Part shown: piece by piece, positions 1 to 11,299 of the stretch
Layout of the letters: the number at the start of each line of letters is the position of its first letter
Position numbering within the stretch: position 1 is the first letter of the stretch
Notes under the pieces: generated by a model
Told to the model about the DNA's origin: nothing
Seen by the model: only the letters and a program-made list of their open reading frames with translations
Database searches by the model: none
Made by a program: the position numbers and the translations under genes
Origin: Escallonia rubra
Taxonomy: Eukaryota > Streptophyta > Magnoliopsida > Escalloniales > Escalloniaceae
Direction of reading: 5' to 3'
DNA length: 64,000 nucleotides
NCBI GenBank assembly: GCA_033065855.1
Contig: JAVXUO010001120.1
Location: forward strand, 62,001 to 126,000

Positions 1-387
1 TTATGCAACACATAAATACATTATTTAAATTATATGTATTTAAATTGAATTGATAGGATTTTTGCCTTTCAAACCTCTGATCCATTATTATTTTTTAAAT
101 ACAACTAAATAGTTGTTTAACAATTTTTTATTTAAAAAAATATTCATTTGTAAAATACAACTAAATAGGTGTCTTAGCCTTTAAAACCTCTAATTTTTTA
201 TTTTTATTTTTTTTATTTATAAAATTTTAAAACTATAAATAATAGGAAGGTAACCTAGTTTCAATTCAATGACCTTCCTTCTTTCACTTCATAATTAAGT
301 ACCTCCTTGTCGTGCATACTACGAAATTTTAGTTGGTGTTTTTAGAGATGCATGTACCACGAGACACGGCTAGGCATTGGAATTTTA
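1..387. other. AT-rich intergenic DNA
   Basis: No coding signal or recognisable repeat is visible. The stretch is rich in poly-A/T runs and ends with TTA (385-387), the left target duplication of the next element. Confidence 0.5.
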
Positions 388-1394
388 GGCCCCGTACGCT
401 TACCATATTTGTTTTCTGTATTCTGTATTCTGTTTTTGTTTTTAATATTTAGTATTCAGTTCTAAAATTGTATTTTGTTTTTAGTTTTTTCTGTATTCTA
501 AACTTCAAATTTTCTTGTACGTTTACCATTCTCATTTCTATTTTTACCAACTTTTTTTTTGGATTGATTCTCCCTCTTCCCCTTCACGAGTTCCCTTTCC
601 CTTCCCCTTCCCCTTCATTACCTTCACCGTAATCCCAACATCCTCAATCCCATCAAATACCCCACAAGTCCCTCCATTTCCACCGCCGACCACCACGGGC
701 CACACTCTCGCCACCGCCACACCACCGCCACATCAAGTTCGTAGCCGTGCCAGCACCACAGCACAACCATTGTTCTACTGCCACCACATCATCACGGCCA
801 CAACCCCACCAGCACCACATCACGACCATAACCCCGCGCTGACCCAACAACCCACCACCACAACCAATCCCACGATTGTTGCCTGAATTAGCGGCATCAG
901 TCGATGAACCCACAAACCTGAATTCCACAGGCAACGACATGATCGACTGGATCTCCTTCGGCTGATGGGTTATGATGAGATGGTTGATCGACTGGAACAG
1001 AGCACAACCTTATAGATTTAGGCGTAGACCTCCATCGGCCGTCTGTCACTGCTTCAGCAATCCCGCCATGGATTCCGGTGAGATCTCCTTCGGATGGGAG
1101 TTGATTGTGTTCTGTGGGTCGAGAAAGAGCACAGCAAGATAGATAGCGAGAGAGGGGGAGAGAGAGAGCGGATGCAGCATATGGCAAAAGGAGACAAGAT
1201 CTGACAAGAGAATTCAGATAGTGGAAAAAAGTGAAAACACCGTTTAGGTGTTTTCACAATTTTTGCTACTATTTGGATATTTTACTCAAAACGGATTCAA
1301 AACAAAAAAAGAAAATGATAAAAGAAAGAAAAAAAAAAAGCTTTTTCATCATCATTGCTAAAAATATAAAACGAATTTCGTAAACGTACGGGCC
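388..1394. mobile_element. PIF/Harbinger-like MITE (about 1.0 kb)
   Basis: Seen: imperfect terminal inverted repeats, GGCCCCGTACGCTTACC at the left against GGCCCGTACGTTTACG when the right end is read in reverse. Both ends are flanked by TTA (385-387 and 1395-1397). Known: a 3-bp TWA/TTA target duplication with G/C-starting termini is characteristic of PIF/Harbinger and Tourist MITEs. No transposase is present. The interior has a TTCTGTA repeat near the left end, then a C-rich CCACCACC-type stretch (590-890) and a GA-rich stretch (1140-1200), which may be captured host sequence. Open frames here are low-complexity Pro/Thr/His strings and I do not call them genes. The element sits about 290 bp upstream of the ATG of the gene at 1686, so it could affect that promoter. 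Confidence 0.7.
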
Positions 1395-1397
1395 TTA

Positions 1398-1685
1398 GCT
1401 ATTTGATTCTATATGTTTTCTCTTTTTCCCTGACCTTTGCACGTGCTGCCGCCAAAAGTCAGCCTTAAACAAATAAATTAAGCGGTTTGCGGCATTGCCA
1501 CACGTCTGCGGTTCCTTCGCCGTGCGTGTCCTGACGACCCGTTGGTGCTTTCCACAGCGACACTTGCTCACCACCTCTTACAAATCGGAAAACCATAACA
1601 TACCAGATTTCATTTCTGAACTCCAAAAACTATCAATCGCATTAAACCGTCAAACTGCAAAAACTTGCGTTTTGATGCTCCAACA
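1398..1685 (+). promoter_or_regulatory. Upstream region and 5' leader of the 1686 gene
   Basis: This lies between the MITE and the first ATG of the three-exon gene. No convincing TATA box stands out. The last 120 bp look like an ordinary A/C-rich plant leader. An in-frame upstream ATG at 1665 would add seven residues. I prefer the ATG at 1686 because its context (caacaATGGC, with G at +4) is better for a plant start. Promoter placement is inferred only. Confidence 0.35.
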
Positions 1686-4600
1686 ATGGCGAACAATATC
1701 ATTTCATCCTTAAAGATTCACAAGAAAAAACCCATGAAAAAGAAGAGGCCATTATTCAAGAAAATTGCAGACTATCTCAAATCAGACACCTACTTGTTTG
1801 CACCGCTGGTTTCTTCAGTCAAGGGGATCTCCAACACCAACTCTGGTAATCCGTGTTTTTGGTTTCTTCTTGGGGTTCTGAATGAATGGTTGTGTTGAAC
1901 GTATTAATGTTTTTAGGCGTGGAGGGAGAGAATGTATGTGAAGAAAACGAGAAGAATTTGCTGAAAAAGGTTGAGGACTATCTGAGATCAGATGTTTACA
2001 TGTATGCACCGTTGATTGTTCCTCAACCACGGGTTTATTCTAGTACCAATGAAGTTAGTCCTCCTCATACAGGTACCTGTCTTTTGGGTTGACATTTATC
2101 ATTCTCGGTGTTTTTGTTCTTCACACTACTTCTGGTCCTTGATACTATTGGTACTCTATATGTACTATGGGTGCCAAACCTTACATTGCACCATTTTTAC
2201 AACTCAGTTCTCGCTAATAATGAATTAACACTGGTCTCCAGCCACGCAGGGTACGAAATATATAGCCCACACTTAGTTGCATTTACATTGCTTTTGTTGA
2301 AGAAGATTTTTGTGCATAGGTGAGCCCTTTTTTTTAGTTTTATAAATTCCTTTCTTTCTTTGATTTTGAGCTTTTCATGCTAGATAAGAACCACATAGTG
2401 GAGACCTTACCGGTAAAGGCCTCTCCCAGTCTCCCTTCCCTTCATTGTGCCAGGTTACTAGCTCAATTTCAAGTGTTTTGGGGGTGTGACAAAAAGTACC
2501 ACGGAGTGCATCATGGGCAAAGTGGGTTCTTGTTTACTTCAGTCATACTAGCAAATTGACTTCTAGATGTCCCCATAAACTGCTTTCCTTGAAGGCATCA
2601 GACTTTACTTGACACGCATGTCATATGAAGCAAACAAGTTACCTTTATTCACCGGTATACTTCCTGCATATGATGCACATCTATATCCATCTATACTCTT
2701 TTTAACATAACACCAAGTGTTGTACCTTCCGTTGAGTGACAAATTACATACTAATTTAGTGACACATGATACTTAAAAATATACGATTTCTAAGTTTGAA
2801 AACAAGGGTAACTACTATTTGATAACAACCTTTTAATTTGATTACTCCCACATTTTGTCTCCCTTAACAATTGCGTCGCATAAACTAATACGAGAATATA
2901 TTTGATTTTAGAATTTGAGAATCATTCCAAGAAAAGGTACTTATAATACATCATAAAGATCATGATCATGCTTGACATTGTGAAAATATTATATTGCTAA
3001 CATTATTTTTGTACACGCATTGGTGTGACACGATGAATAGTTGATTTAAAGGCGGTAGAAAAAATGCTAATATTGTGGTTGAGAGTATTAGCATTACATT
3101 TGGAATATAATGTTACGGGGTGTAAATTCAAGCGTATTCATGAGTACACCATGAAAAACATTTAGCGATGCCAAATTGACCCTACTTGTTAGCGAGTGAG
3201 GGAAAATAGGCTTGAAAATTTGATATCCATGTTGGATCCTATTTGACCTGTTGGAGCCTATTTGGCCTAAAATCTTTGGTTTTGAATACTCGGTATGTAT
3301 CAATCCTTCAAAAGTTTCTAATATTTCTGATGTTTGATGGGTTGTTCCACATGCAACATTTAACATGCTTTCTTCATCCACACTTCTGCTTTTTCAACTT
3401 TCATCAAACTTTTTTGTCCTGAATTATACATACTTATTCTCCCGTCTCTTCTTGTTCAAAAACTTCTTTTTTTTGGCTCCCTTTCTTTCTTCCTTTTGAT
3501 CGCCCCATCATCTCTCTCAATTTTGATTTTGATCTAGTCATGCAGCCATACACAAGTGGCATAAATGTATTGGTCCCTATTGGCGAGAAACAGATACTAC
3601 TGTAACATCCAGGGGCGGACCCAGAAAGTCTAGGAGGGGGGTGGGGGGGGGGGGGGAGAGATTTTTGACCATAAATGGTGATTTATTTAACTTGGTAAGG
3701 ATCGTCAACAACGAATTAAACTTAACTCTTACTGTATCTAGATGTATTATTAGTATGATTATTTACTGTACGAATACAATAGTCACATATAGGGTAACAT
3801 ACTACAAAAATTTTAATTAAAAAAAATGAACTAACCTTGGTCAGTTCGTGTTTTTTCGTAATTGGAAATATAGAATTTGAAATTTAGAAGAATGAAGATG
3901 GAGCAAAGAATGAGAAAGAAGAAAACATAACAAAATGAAACCCTAATTAAATAATGTTACGATATAATGGCATTTTAATAAATATATTAAATATGAATAG
4001 AAAACTAAGGAAAAATTTCCCAAAAGTTGGGGGTTCCCACCCCACCCCCCCCCCCCCCCCTCCCGCGGGTCGTGAGAGAGTTCGGCCCCTCGTATTATCG
4101 ATTAATGCAGCCATTTGTGTGACATAAATGTATCTCTATTGGTCCTTATTGGAGGAAAACATGATACTCTACTATTGACTAGAATGTCCTCTCTTGATTG
4201 CCTAATGTCATGTTGGTTAGCATTCTTGTATATTTGAGTTATTTGATTAATGATCATAATTACGTGACTGAGGTATCAAATTAGGAAATCAATGATTTTG
4301 AATTTTGTAATCTTCTGCATCTTGGATTAACCCGTTGTGATTATTCTTGATACACTACAAAGTTAGAGACTCATTCCATCAAGTGAGTGCCTCTGCAATC
4401 CTTTAGGTAGATCTAAGTCGATATCAGAGTGGGCAAACAGTGTCGGGACAAGATTAGGAACTCTGAACGAAGCTCTTTAGAAAAAATAAATAACGAATTT
4501 TGAATAAAAAGAGGATATTCCTATTGCACAAGTTGATCGCTCAGGGTTTTGGCCCTTTGAATAAATCCTTTTGTAGAATTGAGTTGGTATAAGAGTCAGG

Positions 4601-7474
4601 TTACCATGGCTACCAACAACTTTGGTGCCTCTATCTCTCCGATTTCTTCTCTTCTGTTGACCTCTCTTCTTCTTTCAATCTTAACCATGCTCGTCACTAC
4701 CTTTCCATTTAACTAGTTCAATTAAATACCTCTTTAGGGACACAATGATGTTTGTAACTTCTATACATTTTAGAAATCGGTTTGCCTCATTGATAAATCA
4801 CGTTTTGTGCCCTCTAGAGAAAGTTCTTGTCAAAGGACATTTAGAAGTCCACCAAAATCCCTTTCACTCAGGCTGGAAAATCAAGATCGTTCTTAGGACA
4901 CTGACTATCCAAAAGAGCGTGCTTGCATCTTAAAATAATGAAGTATCTTGTTGAGACAAACTTAAAATACCATGTTTGCTATCATGACTGATTCCTTTGC
5001 CTATAACAAAATATGCATCGATCACCATGATTCTTCATCCAAAGTTATCATAATCCTTAGTCTTCCGTAAATTTACTAGATCAATACTTGCTAACAAGAT
5101 GTTATGAACATAGTATACTATGAGGATAAACTTGTTCCACCTAATCTTGAGATATATACATTGCTCCACTGCTTTTTCTTGAAATGAAATGAAGTCACTA
5201 CTTTTTGAACCTCATATACCACTGTGGCAGAGCTTGTATTAAACCATAAATGTACCTGTTTGGTTTGAAAAGCAAGATCAGTGTTACCTTCAACTTGGAA
5301 ACATTAAGGTTGTACATGTAATGCTTACTTAAGAATGCGGTTTTGACATCATTTGATGCAATTCCAAGTCTAAATGAGTAGTCAAAGCCAAGATTTTCCT
5401 AATTGAATCTTTAGAAGAGACAAGAAAAAAGGTGAATTTGTATTTAATTATTTCCTTCGTAATCAACAACTAATCTAGCATTATGTCTTCTCGTATTCGC
5501 TACAGAGTAACGTTTGGTTTTGAAACCCATTTGCATACAACCTTTGACCCTTTAGGAAACTCTGCAACATTCCCATACTTGATTGATTGCCATTAACGCT
5601 TTCATTGTCCAACTCATTTAGGCGACTGTTGACTGGTAACTGCATCACCAAATGTTATTGAATCAGCATCAATACGACTATCACATTCATCGTCTTGAAG
5701 GTAGGTAACATAATTATTGGGCAAAATAGGTCATCTAGTTCTTTGGGACTGTCCATTGGTGTGTTAGGATCTAAACGATTGGGTTTTGGCGCAAGAACTG
5801 GCTGTTTAGTTGTAACAACATTAGGAGCAACAGGAAGGAAAACATTACTCCTAACAAGATCCATGGGTGCGGGGTTGCACTCCTCCCAAAAATCAATAGG
5901 GCCAGGCAGAGCACTCCTAGTGATATGACTATCCTCTATGAAACAGGACAGCTAGACTTGACAATTCTCATACTCTTATTAGGGCAGTACAAGTGATAAT
6001 ATGTTGAACTAGAAGGACACTCAATTAAAGCAATTAATCTACCATTAACAGAACGTATGATTATGTAAACCCTTATTTACCACCTTCGGTCATAGTGATT
6101 GTGAGCTAGGTATTGTTAATTCAGATCATTAGGTATAATTCTCATTTTGAAGAAGTCATACCTAGCCTCTATCCCTCTAAAGTTTTGGCATTTTTCTTTG
6201 ACACCACTTTGTATCAATCAATCGAATGACAAGCATCGTCTCTCCTATCAATTCTTTGTTTAAGTTCATTTCATACCACAGCAAATCCTCCATTTCCAAT
6301 TTCGAAGATAATAGGTTGCTTGGGTTACCAAATACTTGGGCCCCACAGTAAGCATAAGATTGGACTATTGGTCTGTCAGATGCTCTTTGTGGGATATTGT
6401 ACTTTACATTATGTTAAACATATTGGTGTTCTTCGGTTATGGTACTTCAGAACAGACATCCTGATTCTAGCCAAGTGGACTATATATAGCAAAGAGTGCA
6501 TTGCCATGCCTTAGCACATGGCACTGTGCGTTCCCGCTCTGGCAGTGGCATATATTGGCGGTTTAGGCAAACTTTGCACATGCGCATCGATAGGAGCCTT
6601 CGCCCCAAGCCTAGCCTTCCTATTTTCTGCAAAATTTTTGTTTAAAATTCAAATGGCACCTCATCATGGTCTTTCAGGTTTTGTAACTGTTAAATGGCAC
6701 CTTTAGAGCCATTTAACTGTCACTATTGTTTGCACCTGTTCATGAATAATGTTGGTGCATTAAATAGGTTTGATGGAAACAGATTTACACACTTTTAATT
6801 TTTCATACTTTTTCTCTCTACTATCTCTAGTGATTCTTCTACAAATATCACTGTTAGTCGCCTTTCTATCTTGGGAGGTAGATTTACATTTATCCATTGC
6901 GGTGTATAAGGAGTGCAGATACTCTCTTAAGGAAAGAACTGAACAGCATTCGACCAGGGCATTCTCCATTAGTTTCTAGTAATTCTTTGCCCTGGGTGCA
7001 TTTAGCCTCCGAATGCCTCATGTTATTCAACTGAAAGCCATATGACACTAACCTTGTGGTTGAAACCTTAAACATTTTTTCATTTTGGATTTCTTAATGT
7101 TTCCTGGTTCATTCTGTATCAATAGAAAATTATAAGCACACTGAAATTCATTGAGACCAAGGTTTTGGGGATGCTTCATTGAGATCAAGGTACTTTAATT
7201 TTGAGAAGTTGTGCATTTTTTACATTATAAGATCATGGTTGCATGAATACTTGTTTGCTGAGTTTCAGGACCAGTTCAGTACCCCAAGAAATTTACGACA
7301 CCTTTTTCTGTAGAAAAGGTAACTGACAAAGCAGAACAGCTAGCCAAAAGGGCAGCAGAAAGGAATGGAGAAGGTGAACACCTGGATGGCCATCGTGCTA
7401 GAAAAAGTGTGATCAGAAAAACTGTTGTTAGAAAATCCGCACTCAGGGAAACGGTGAAGCACATGGTTCACTAG
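1686..7474 (+). CDS. Three-exon gene with duplicated DYLxSDxYxxAPL motif, unknown function
   Basis: Exons 1686-1845, 1917-2072 and 7269-7474 join in frame. Both junctions are phase 1 with GT..AG borders (G|GTAATC...TTTTTAG; G|GTACCT...GTTTCAG), giving 173 codons to TAG at 7472. The N-terminus is basic (residues 10-21). Residues 23-41 (exon 1) and 68-86 (exon 2) are copies of one motif, L-x-K-K-x-x-D-Y-L-x-S-D-x-Y-x-x-A-P-L, so the two exons look like an exon duplication. Exon 3 encodes a charged, Arg/Lys-rich tail (AEQLAKRAAERN, then alternating V/I-R-K). No signal peptide or membrane segment is seen. I do not recognise the family and give no function. The second intron is 5.2 kb and has been enlarged by transposons. 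A good alternative donor (AAG|GTAACT at 7318) could drop the tail. Joint phase consistency plus the duplicated motif make this the best host gene model in the window. Confidence 0.72.
2073..3539. other. Left part of intron 2, no gene seen
   Basis: Intronic AT-rich sequence. Several short open frames are not supported by splice sites or protein-like composition. I see no repeat structure. Confidence 0.45.
3540..3602 (+). repeat. Imperfect direct repeat, left copy
   Basis: Starts ATGCAGCCAT, contains ATAAATGTAT and ATTGGTCC, and ends near GATACT. The same order of words recurs at 4105-4175. The two copies bracket the hAT-like insert. Confidence 0.6.
3610..4091. mobile_element. hAT-like non-autonomous insert with poly-G/poly-C ends
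   Basis: The left end CAGGGGCGGACCCAG and the right end, read in reverse, GAGGGGCCGAACTC are similar. Just inside are a long G tract (about 3637-3656) and a long C tract (about 4046-4060), which are complementary. Known: many plant hAT non-autonomous elements begin CAGGGGCGGA. A clean 8-bp target duplication is not visible, so the family call is tentative. It carries no coding sequence. Confidence 0.45.
4105..4175 (+). repeat. Imperfect direct repeat, right copy
   Basis: The partner of 3540-3602, with the same words ATGCAGCCAT, ATAAATGTAT, ATTGGTCC and GATACT in the same order. Confidence 0.6.
4860..6420 (-). pseudogene. Degenerate Copia polyprotein (integrase end to reverse transcriptase)
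   Basis: Reading the minus strand, frameshifted pieces follow Copia order. An integrase-tail-like YHLYCPNKSMRIV segment lies near 6030-5960. An RT start resembling CKWVFKTKR is near 5555-5515. A counterpart of DSFRxIxALxxHxDLELHQM is near 5420-5350, KSIYGLxQA-QWY is near 5265-5220, and DQCIYLK is near 5165-5150. The catalytic YVDD box reads YVHN (about 5120-5105), so both catalytic Asp are lost. LSLSQQ and QCPKND follow at about 4960-4890. There are many stops and frameshifts. No LTRs were found. It lies antisense in intron 2 of the 1686 gene and is an old, dead copy. Confidence 0.75.
6421..7268. other. Right part of intron 2
   Basis: AT-rich intron sequence with no supported coding region. 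It ends in a normal acceptor (tgctgagtttcag) at 7268. Confidence 0.45.
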
Positions 7475-8145
7475 AACTGTCGTTCTTCATCAGTGCCAGG
7501 TTAGTAATCGTTGACCTCTGTCTGCTTGCTTGAATTGATTTTGTTGATTATTCTTTATATTACTGCATTCTGGGCAATATGAAGTTGCTCCGCAGAAGTC
7601 TTCACATGGTCCTCTCCCCATGGGAAGGATTCCACTTATGCTGTGTTATGTGGACTCCTTGTGAGGTTCCACGTGGGATGCGTACCAAACTGTATCTCTT
7701 AGTTATTCTGAGTAAAATGGTGTTTTATATATGTACATTGTTTATATTGAAAACCCCAAGAATCGAAAGAAACATGTAAGAAAGAATTCCAAGTGCCCTG
7801 TACGATGAGGAGTGTCATATCCCATACCCATGTCCTAGTGTCGAGCGCCCAAATTCATGCATATTGCATGACACTCAAAATCTTGAGTGACTTTCATGTA
7901 GCAAATTAAGATGTTGCATATGTTTTTATTGGTGACCAAGGCGGGAGCTTGGACTTTGATTACAATCTGAGAATTTTTTATCTAGAGCATGATGTGCTTC
8001 GAAGCTCCAGCTGACACACGTATTCCTTTAGTTGCATTAACTTGTTTGTGTCATTGTATTGAGGATTATTTTTTATCAAGTTATTACTTGCTCTGAAAGT
8101 TTTTTCTTTTGTGGGACTTGGCTCTAAAAGCTCAAGCTTTTTTTC
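7475..8145 (+). other. 3' UTR / downstream region of the 1686 gene
   Basis: A donor-like CCAG|GTTAGT occurs 25 bp after the stop, so the UTR may be spliced. Nothing else is recognised. Confidence 0.35.
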
Positions 8146-8337
8146 ATGTCCCTTAATTGCACATGTAGAGGCGGGTCGACGAGAACAATCAACCGATGTG
8201 CACCACTATTAACTGAACAAAAAAAGCAGAGGTTGGATGCACTTCTCAGAAAGAGGGATTATATGCAAACCATGACACTTGAATCCATGAGTGCGCAAGA
8301 TCTTTTGCAAACCAATTGCTCTGGTTCAATAGTGTGA
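8146..8337 (+). CDS. Possible exon, unknown product
   Basis: A short frame preceded by an acceptor-like tgtag at 8166. Its second half has protein-like composition (EQKKQRLDALLRKRDY, then MTLESMSAQDLLQ), suggesting a helical segment, and ends at TGA. It may be a terminal exon of an alternatively spliced form of the 1686 gene or a leftover of another gene. I could not join it in frame to exon 3, so it stands alone as a candidate. Confidence 0.3.
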   Translation: MSLNCTCRGGSTRTINRCAPLLTEQKKQRLDALLRKRDYMQTMTLESMSAQDLLQTNCSGSIV

Positions 8338-8645
8338 TAAAAAATTGAAATATGTAGTTTGAAGTTTGTGGTCTTGGGAAAGAGCTATAAAGTATTATAT
8401 GATCGCAGGTAGGTCTTAAAATTTGTTTCTGGATATACTCTTGGACATCATGATTATAATGATTTAATCTTGTGGAAGTAAGTTATACCGGGGAGGCAAC
8501 GCAAAGTTGATGACAGCTTTGAAGATGAGTTTAGAGGGAGGCACAGACAAAGAGCATCAGCTTTGAATAAGTTTTTTATTTATCCGACATAAACTTCATG
8601 CGTTTGGCCGAAGCCCATTAGGTTAAGTAGATATCTGAGAACAAG

Positions 8646-8757
8646 CCCCCCCCCCCCCCCCCCTCTCTCTCTCTCTCTCTCACATTGTATGCTCATAAAG
8701 GATATTTTTACGTCTCTCTCTCTCTCTCATTGTATGCTCATAAAGGCTATTTTTACG
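8646..8757 (+). repeat. Poly-C / (CT)n tract and tandem duplication
   Basis: A run of about 17 C (8646-8663) passes into (CT)n. A unit of about 47 bp (CT tract, then CATTGTATGCTCATAAAGG and ATTTTTACG) is then present twice in tandem with one or two differences. Confidence 0.85.
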
Positions 8758-9240
8758 TCATTATATCTATTTCCAGGAGTAGCCAAAGCTAGCCTTTGTG
8801 TTTTGAGATACCTGTTCAATCATTATTTAGTGTTGCAATTACTATTTTTGTTTTGTCCTCGATTCATTTGGATTAAGGTGGTAGTTATGAATTCTTCGAC
8901 GTTGCTTTTATATGCTTCCTGGTCATAGATCCGGTTAGTACTTTCCAGAAATATGAGATGTGGTGGTTGTTCTATGCAGGGACCTTGCTTGCAACAGAGC
9001 CGAGGAAGCTTTTTGTGGAATGAACTGCATCTGTAGGTGATATTAGTACATTCATAAAGGTAAAGCTGCTGGAAATGAATGGCTATTGTATATGGTGGTA
9101 TTACTCCTAGTTAGGTGCAATCCTCTCATGTTTTCCTCGGAGATGTTCTGTGAGAAAATGTTTCATGTTAACTTCGATCACATGCAAACTACATTTATTA
9201 CTTGAGCGGTCTGATGTTTCACATTAAAGTACCTCTTATG

Positions 9241-9352
9241 CAGTAAATGGTTTGATTGAGCTTGTAGACTGTGTTTCGCGAACATCAAAATGCGAAGTGA
9301 ATGTGGTTACAGATGTGCTTTGGACTGATCAAACAACGTCAATTCCTGAACA
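9241..9352 (+). CDS. Possible internal exon, unknown product
   Basis: Bounded by TTATGCAG before and CAG|GTTTCT after. The frame between reads [17 protein letters not shown], then [17 protein letters not shown], with no stop. Composition is protein-like and both splice borders fit. I do not recognise the family. The flanks (8338-8645, 8758-9240 and 9353-10074) show only scattered exon-like scraps, for example 8982-9035, and no assemblable gene. Confidence 0.3.
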
Positions 9353-10074
9353 GGTTTCTATCTGACCAAGGAGCATAACGTTGGCTTTGAAGCATTTGCA
9401 TGGTACTGGCATTTTATAGATCTAGTTCGGCTATTCCTATTTGTTTTTATCTATCGGTGGGGAAGTATACCCAAACGAATCAGTGGATCGAGGAGCTCGA
9501 AGACAAGGCACGTCATATATCCCTTCTTTTTTTTTTGAGAGAAAGAGTAGAAATATATACCCAGATATGAAACAGTCGGATATACAAGAGGGATCATATA
9601 TCCCTTCTAAGTTCTAACCACGGTGCATCATAACAGTGTCTTCCAGCGTTTCTTCATAGATACACTTCGCCTCTGGAATGCCAATCCTAAATCATCTTTT
9701 GAGCTCCATAGTGCAAATAGATATCTTGTAGGTACCTTTCATCCCACGTGAATGCCCAAATTTTGTGTCTAGGTTGCAAGATAAGGAACGATGTATAAAA
9801 TTTAATTTATGAATACACATAGATGGGTAACATCATTATGTGACTTTTACGCTTTATAAGTTGGAAATTACTCTGATTCAATTGTCTGAGTTGATCGCCA
9901 CTTACTGTTGAATAGAAATGTTAGCAGTGAGCTTCTCAAATTTTCGCGGGTGGAAGATGTTGGAAAGTTTCAAAACATCTCCCAAAATAAATGGTCCATT
10001 TAAGGGTTGTGATCCTTTCTTTAAACTAAAAAGGTTGTAATCTTTCTTTAGAAGGTGTTTTGTCCTTCCTCAAT

Positions 10075-11130
10075 TCAGGTAGAATGCTTACCGAGGCAAA
10101 TAGGACCTTCATCGGTCTTATTCCTATAAGAGACAACTCAGGATTCCAGGCCAATCAGCGTAACAAATGTTAGTTATGAGATTATCTCCAACGTTCTTCT
10201 TGCCAGAACGTCTCCTCTTATGAGTGACATAATATCACATTTTCATTTTGCGTTTGTTTTTGGGCGAATTCTTTTAGATAATGTTTGCTTGCTCAGGAGC
10301 TTACAGATTGTGTCCGTCGCAGAAAGAAAGGCCGTGTTGTTTTTCTTGCCCTTAAACTAGATATGAGTAAGGCTTTTGATCGGGTTAGCTGGGATTTCTT
10401 GCAGGAAGTTCTCCTGAGTTTTGGGTTTCCTCAGCTTTGGGTGGAATTAATTTATCCATGCGTGTCGTCAGTGATTTATTCTATCCTGGTCAATGGTGCA
10501 CCTACTCAGGCTTTTAAACCCCAATGTGGAAGTAGACAAGCAGATCAGCTGTCACCTTTCCTCATTATTTTGTGTTTCGAGATCCTATCTATGGGTTTAG
10601 TGGTTGCGGAGCAGCCAAAGAAAATTCGTTCACTCCCATTCTCGCATTATGCAGTCTATCTTTTTCTACGTCTTTATCGCAATATGCTTCAACAGATTAC
10701 TGAGGTTAAGTAAGTGCTAAAGACGTACTATTTGATTTCTGGTCAACTCATTAATTATGATAAATCTAGCCTCATGATAAGTCCAAATGAATCACTGAAA
10801 TGACAGAAATCCATAAACATTTTGAAAAACATTTTCCTTCATAAGAAAGAAATGCATCCTCTGAAATTAAGAGTTGGATCTAGCATAAGTTTGAATTTAG
10901 AGAAAAAGTTGAATTTGCCAAATACTTGGGAATAAACTTGGACATTGTGCAGAAAAAGGAGGAGATTTTTTTGAGGCATTATTCAGCGGGTGCAGGACAA
11001 ATGTGCCCATTGGTTGCTTGGGGCTTTTATTTAACAAAGATGGACGTGCTCCTCTCATTCACTCAGTTCTTTCCTCCCTTCTAGTGCATTATATGTTGGT
11101 TTATAAATTCCCTGTGTCGATTTGTTCTCA
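10075..11130 (+). pseudogene. LINE reverse transcriptase, left part
   Basis: Frameshifted non-LTR RT. TFIGLIPIRD is near 10110. A longer open frame (10285-10713) holds FLALKLDMSKAFDRVSWDFL, the RT palm block with its first catalytic Asp, followed by G-R-Q-x-D-x-LSPFL. Downstream pieces SGQLINYDKSSLM (about 10738) and KYLGINLDI (about 10920) are the usual next LINE blocks. The FADD-type catalytic box is not seen in frame. The coding order continues at 14196 after the CACTA-A insertion. The copy is inactive. Confidence 0.85.
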
Positions 11131-11144
11131 ATTCACTACACCAA

Positions 11145-11235
11145 AACTGCCCTATGGTGACAAGAAGGCCTACGATATAAAAGGAACCGTAGGTACAAGT
11201 TATGTATGCCTACGGTTAATATTGCACCGTGGCTA
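11145..11235. repeat. CACTA-A left subterminal repeats
   Basis: GCCTACGATA, ACCGTAGGTA, GCCTACGGTTA and CACCGTGGC occur in close succession. These are the same words as the right subterminal array. Confidence 0.75.
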
Positions 11236-11299
11236 TTCGTGCTGCTTCAGTTTGGAAGAGCAGTCACGACGGTGCTTACCGTGGGAATTGGTTAGACAA

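Noticed and set aside
515..886. Pro/Thr/His-rich frame in the MITE
   Set aside because: Low-complexity (CCA)n-like sequence. The opposite strand is also open.
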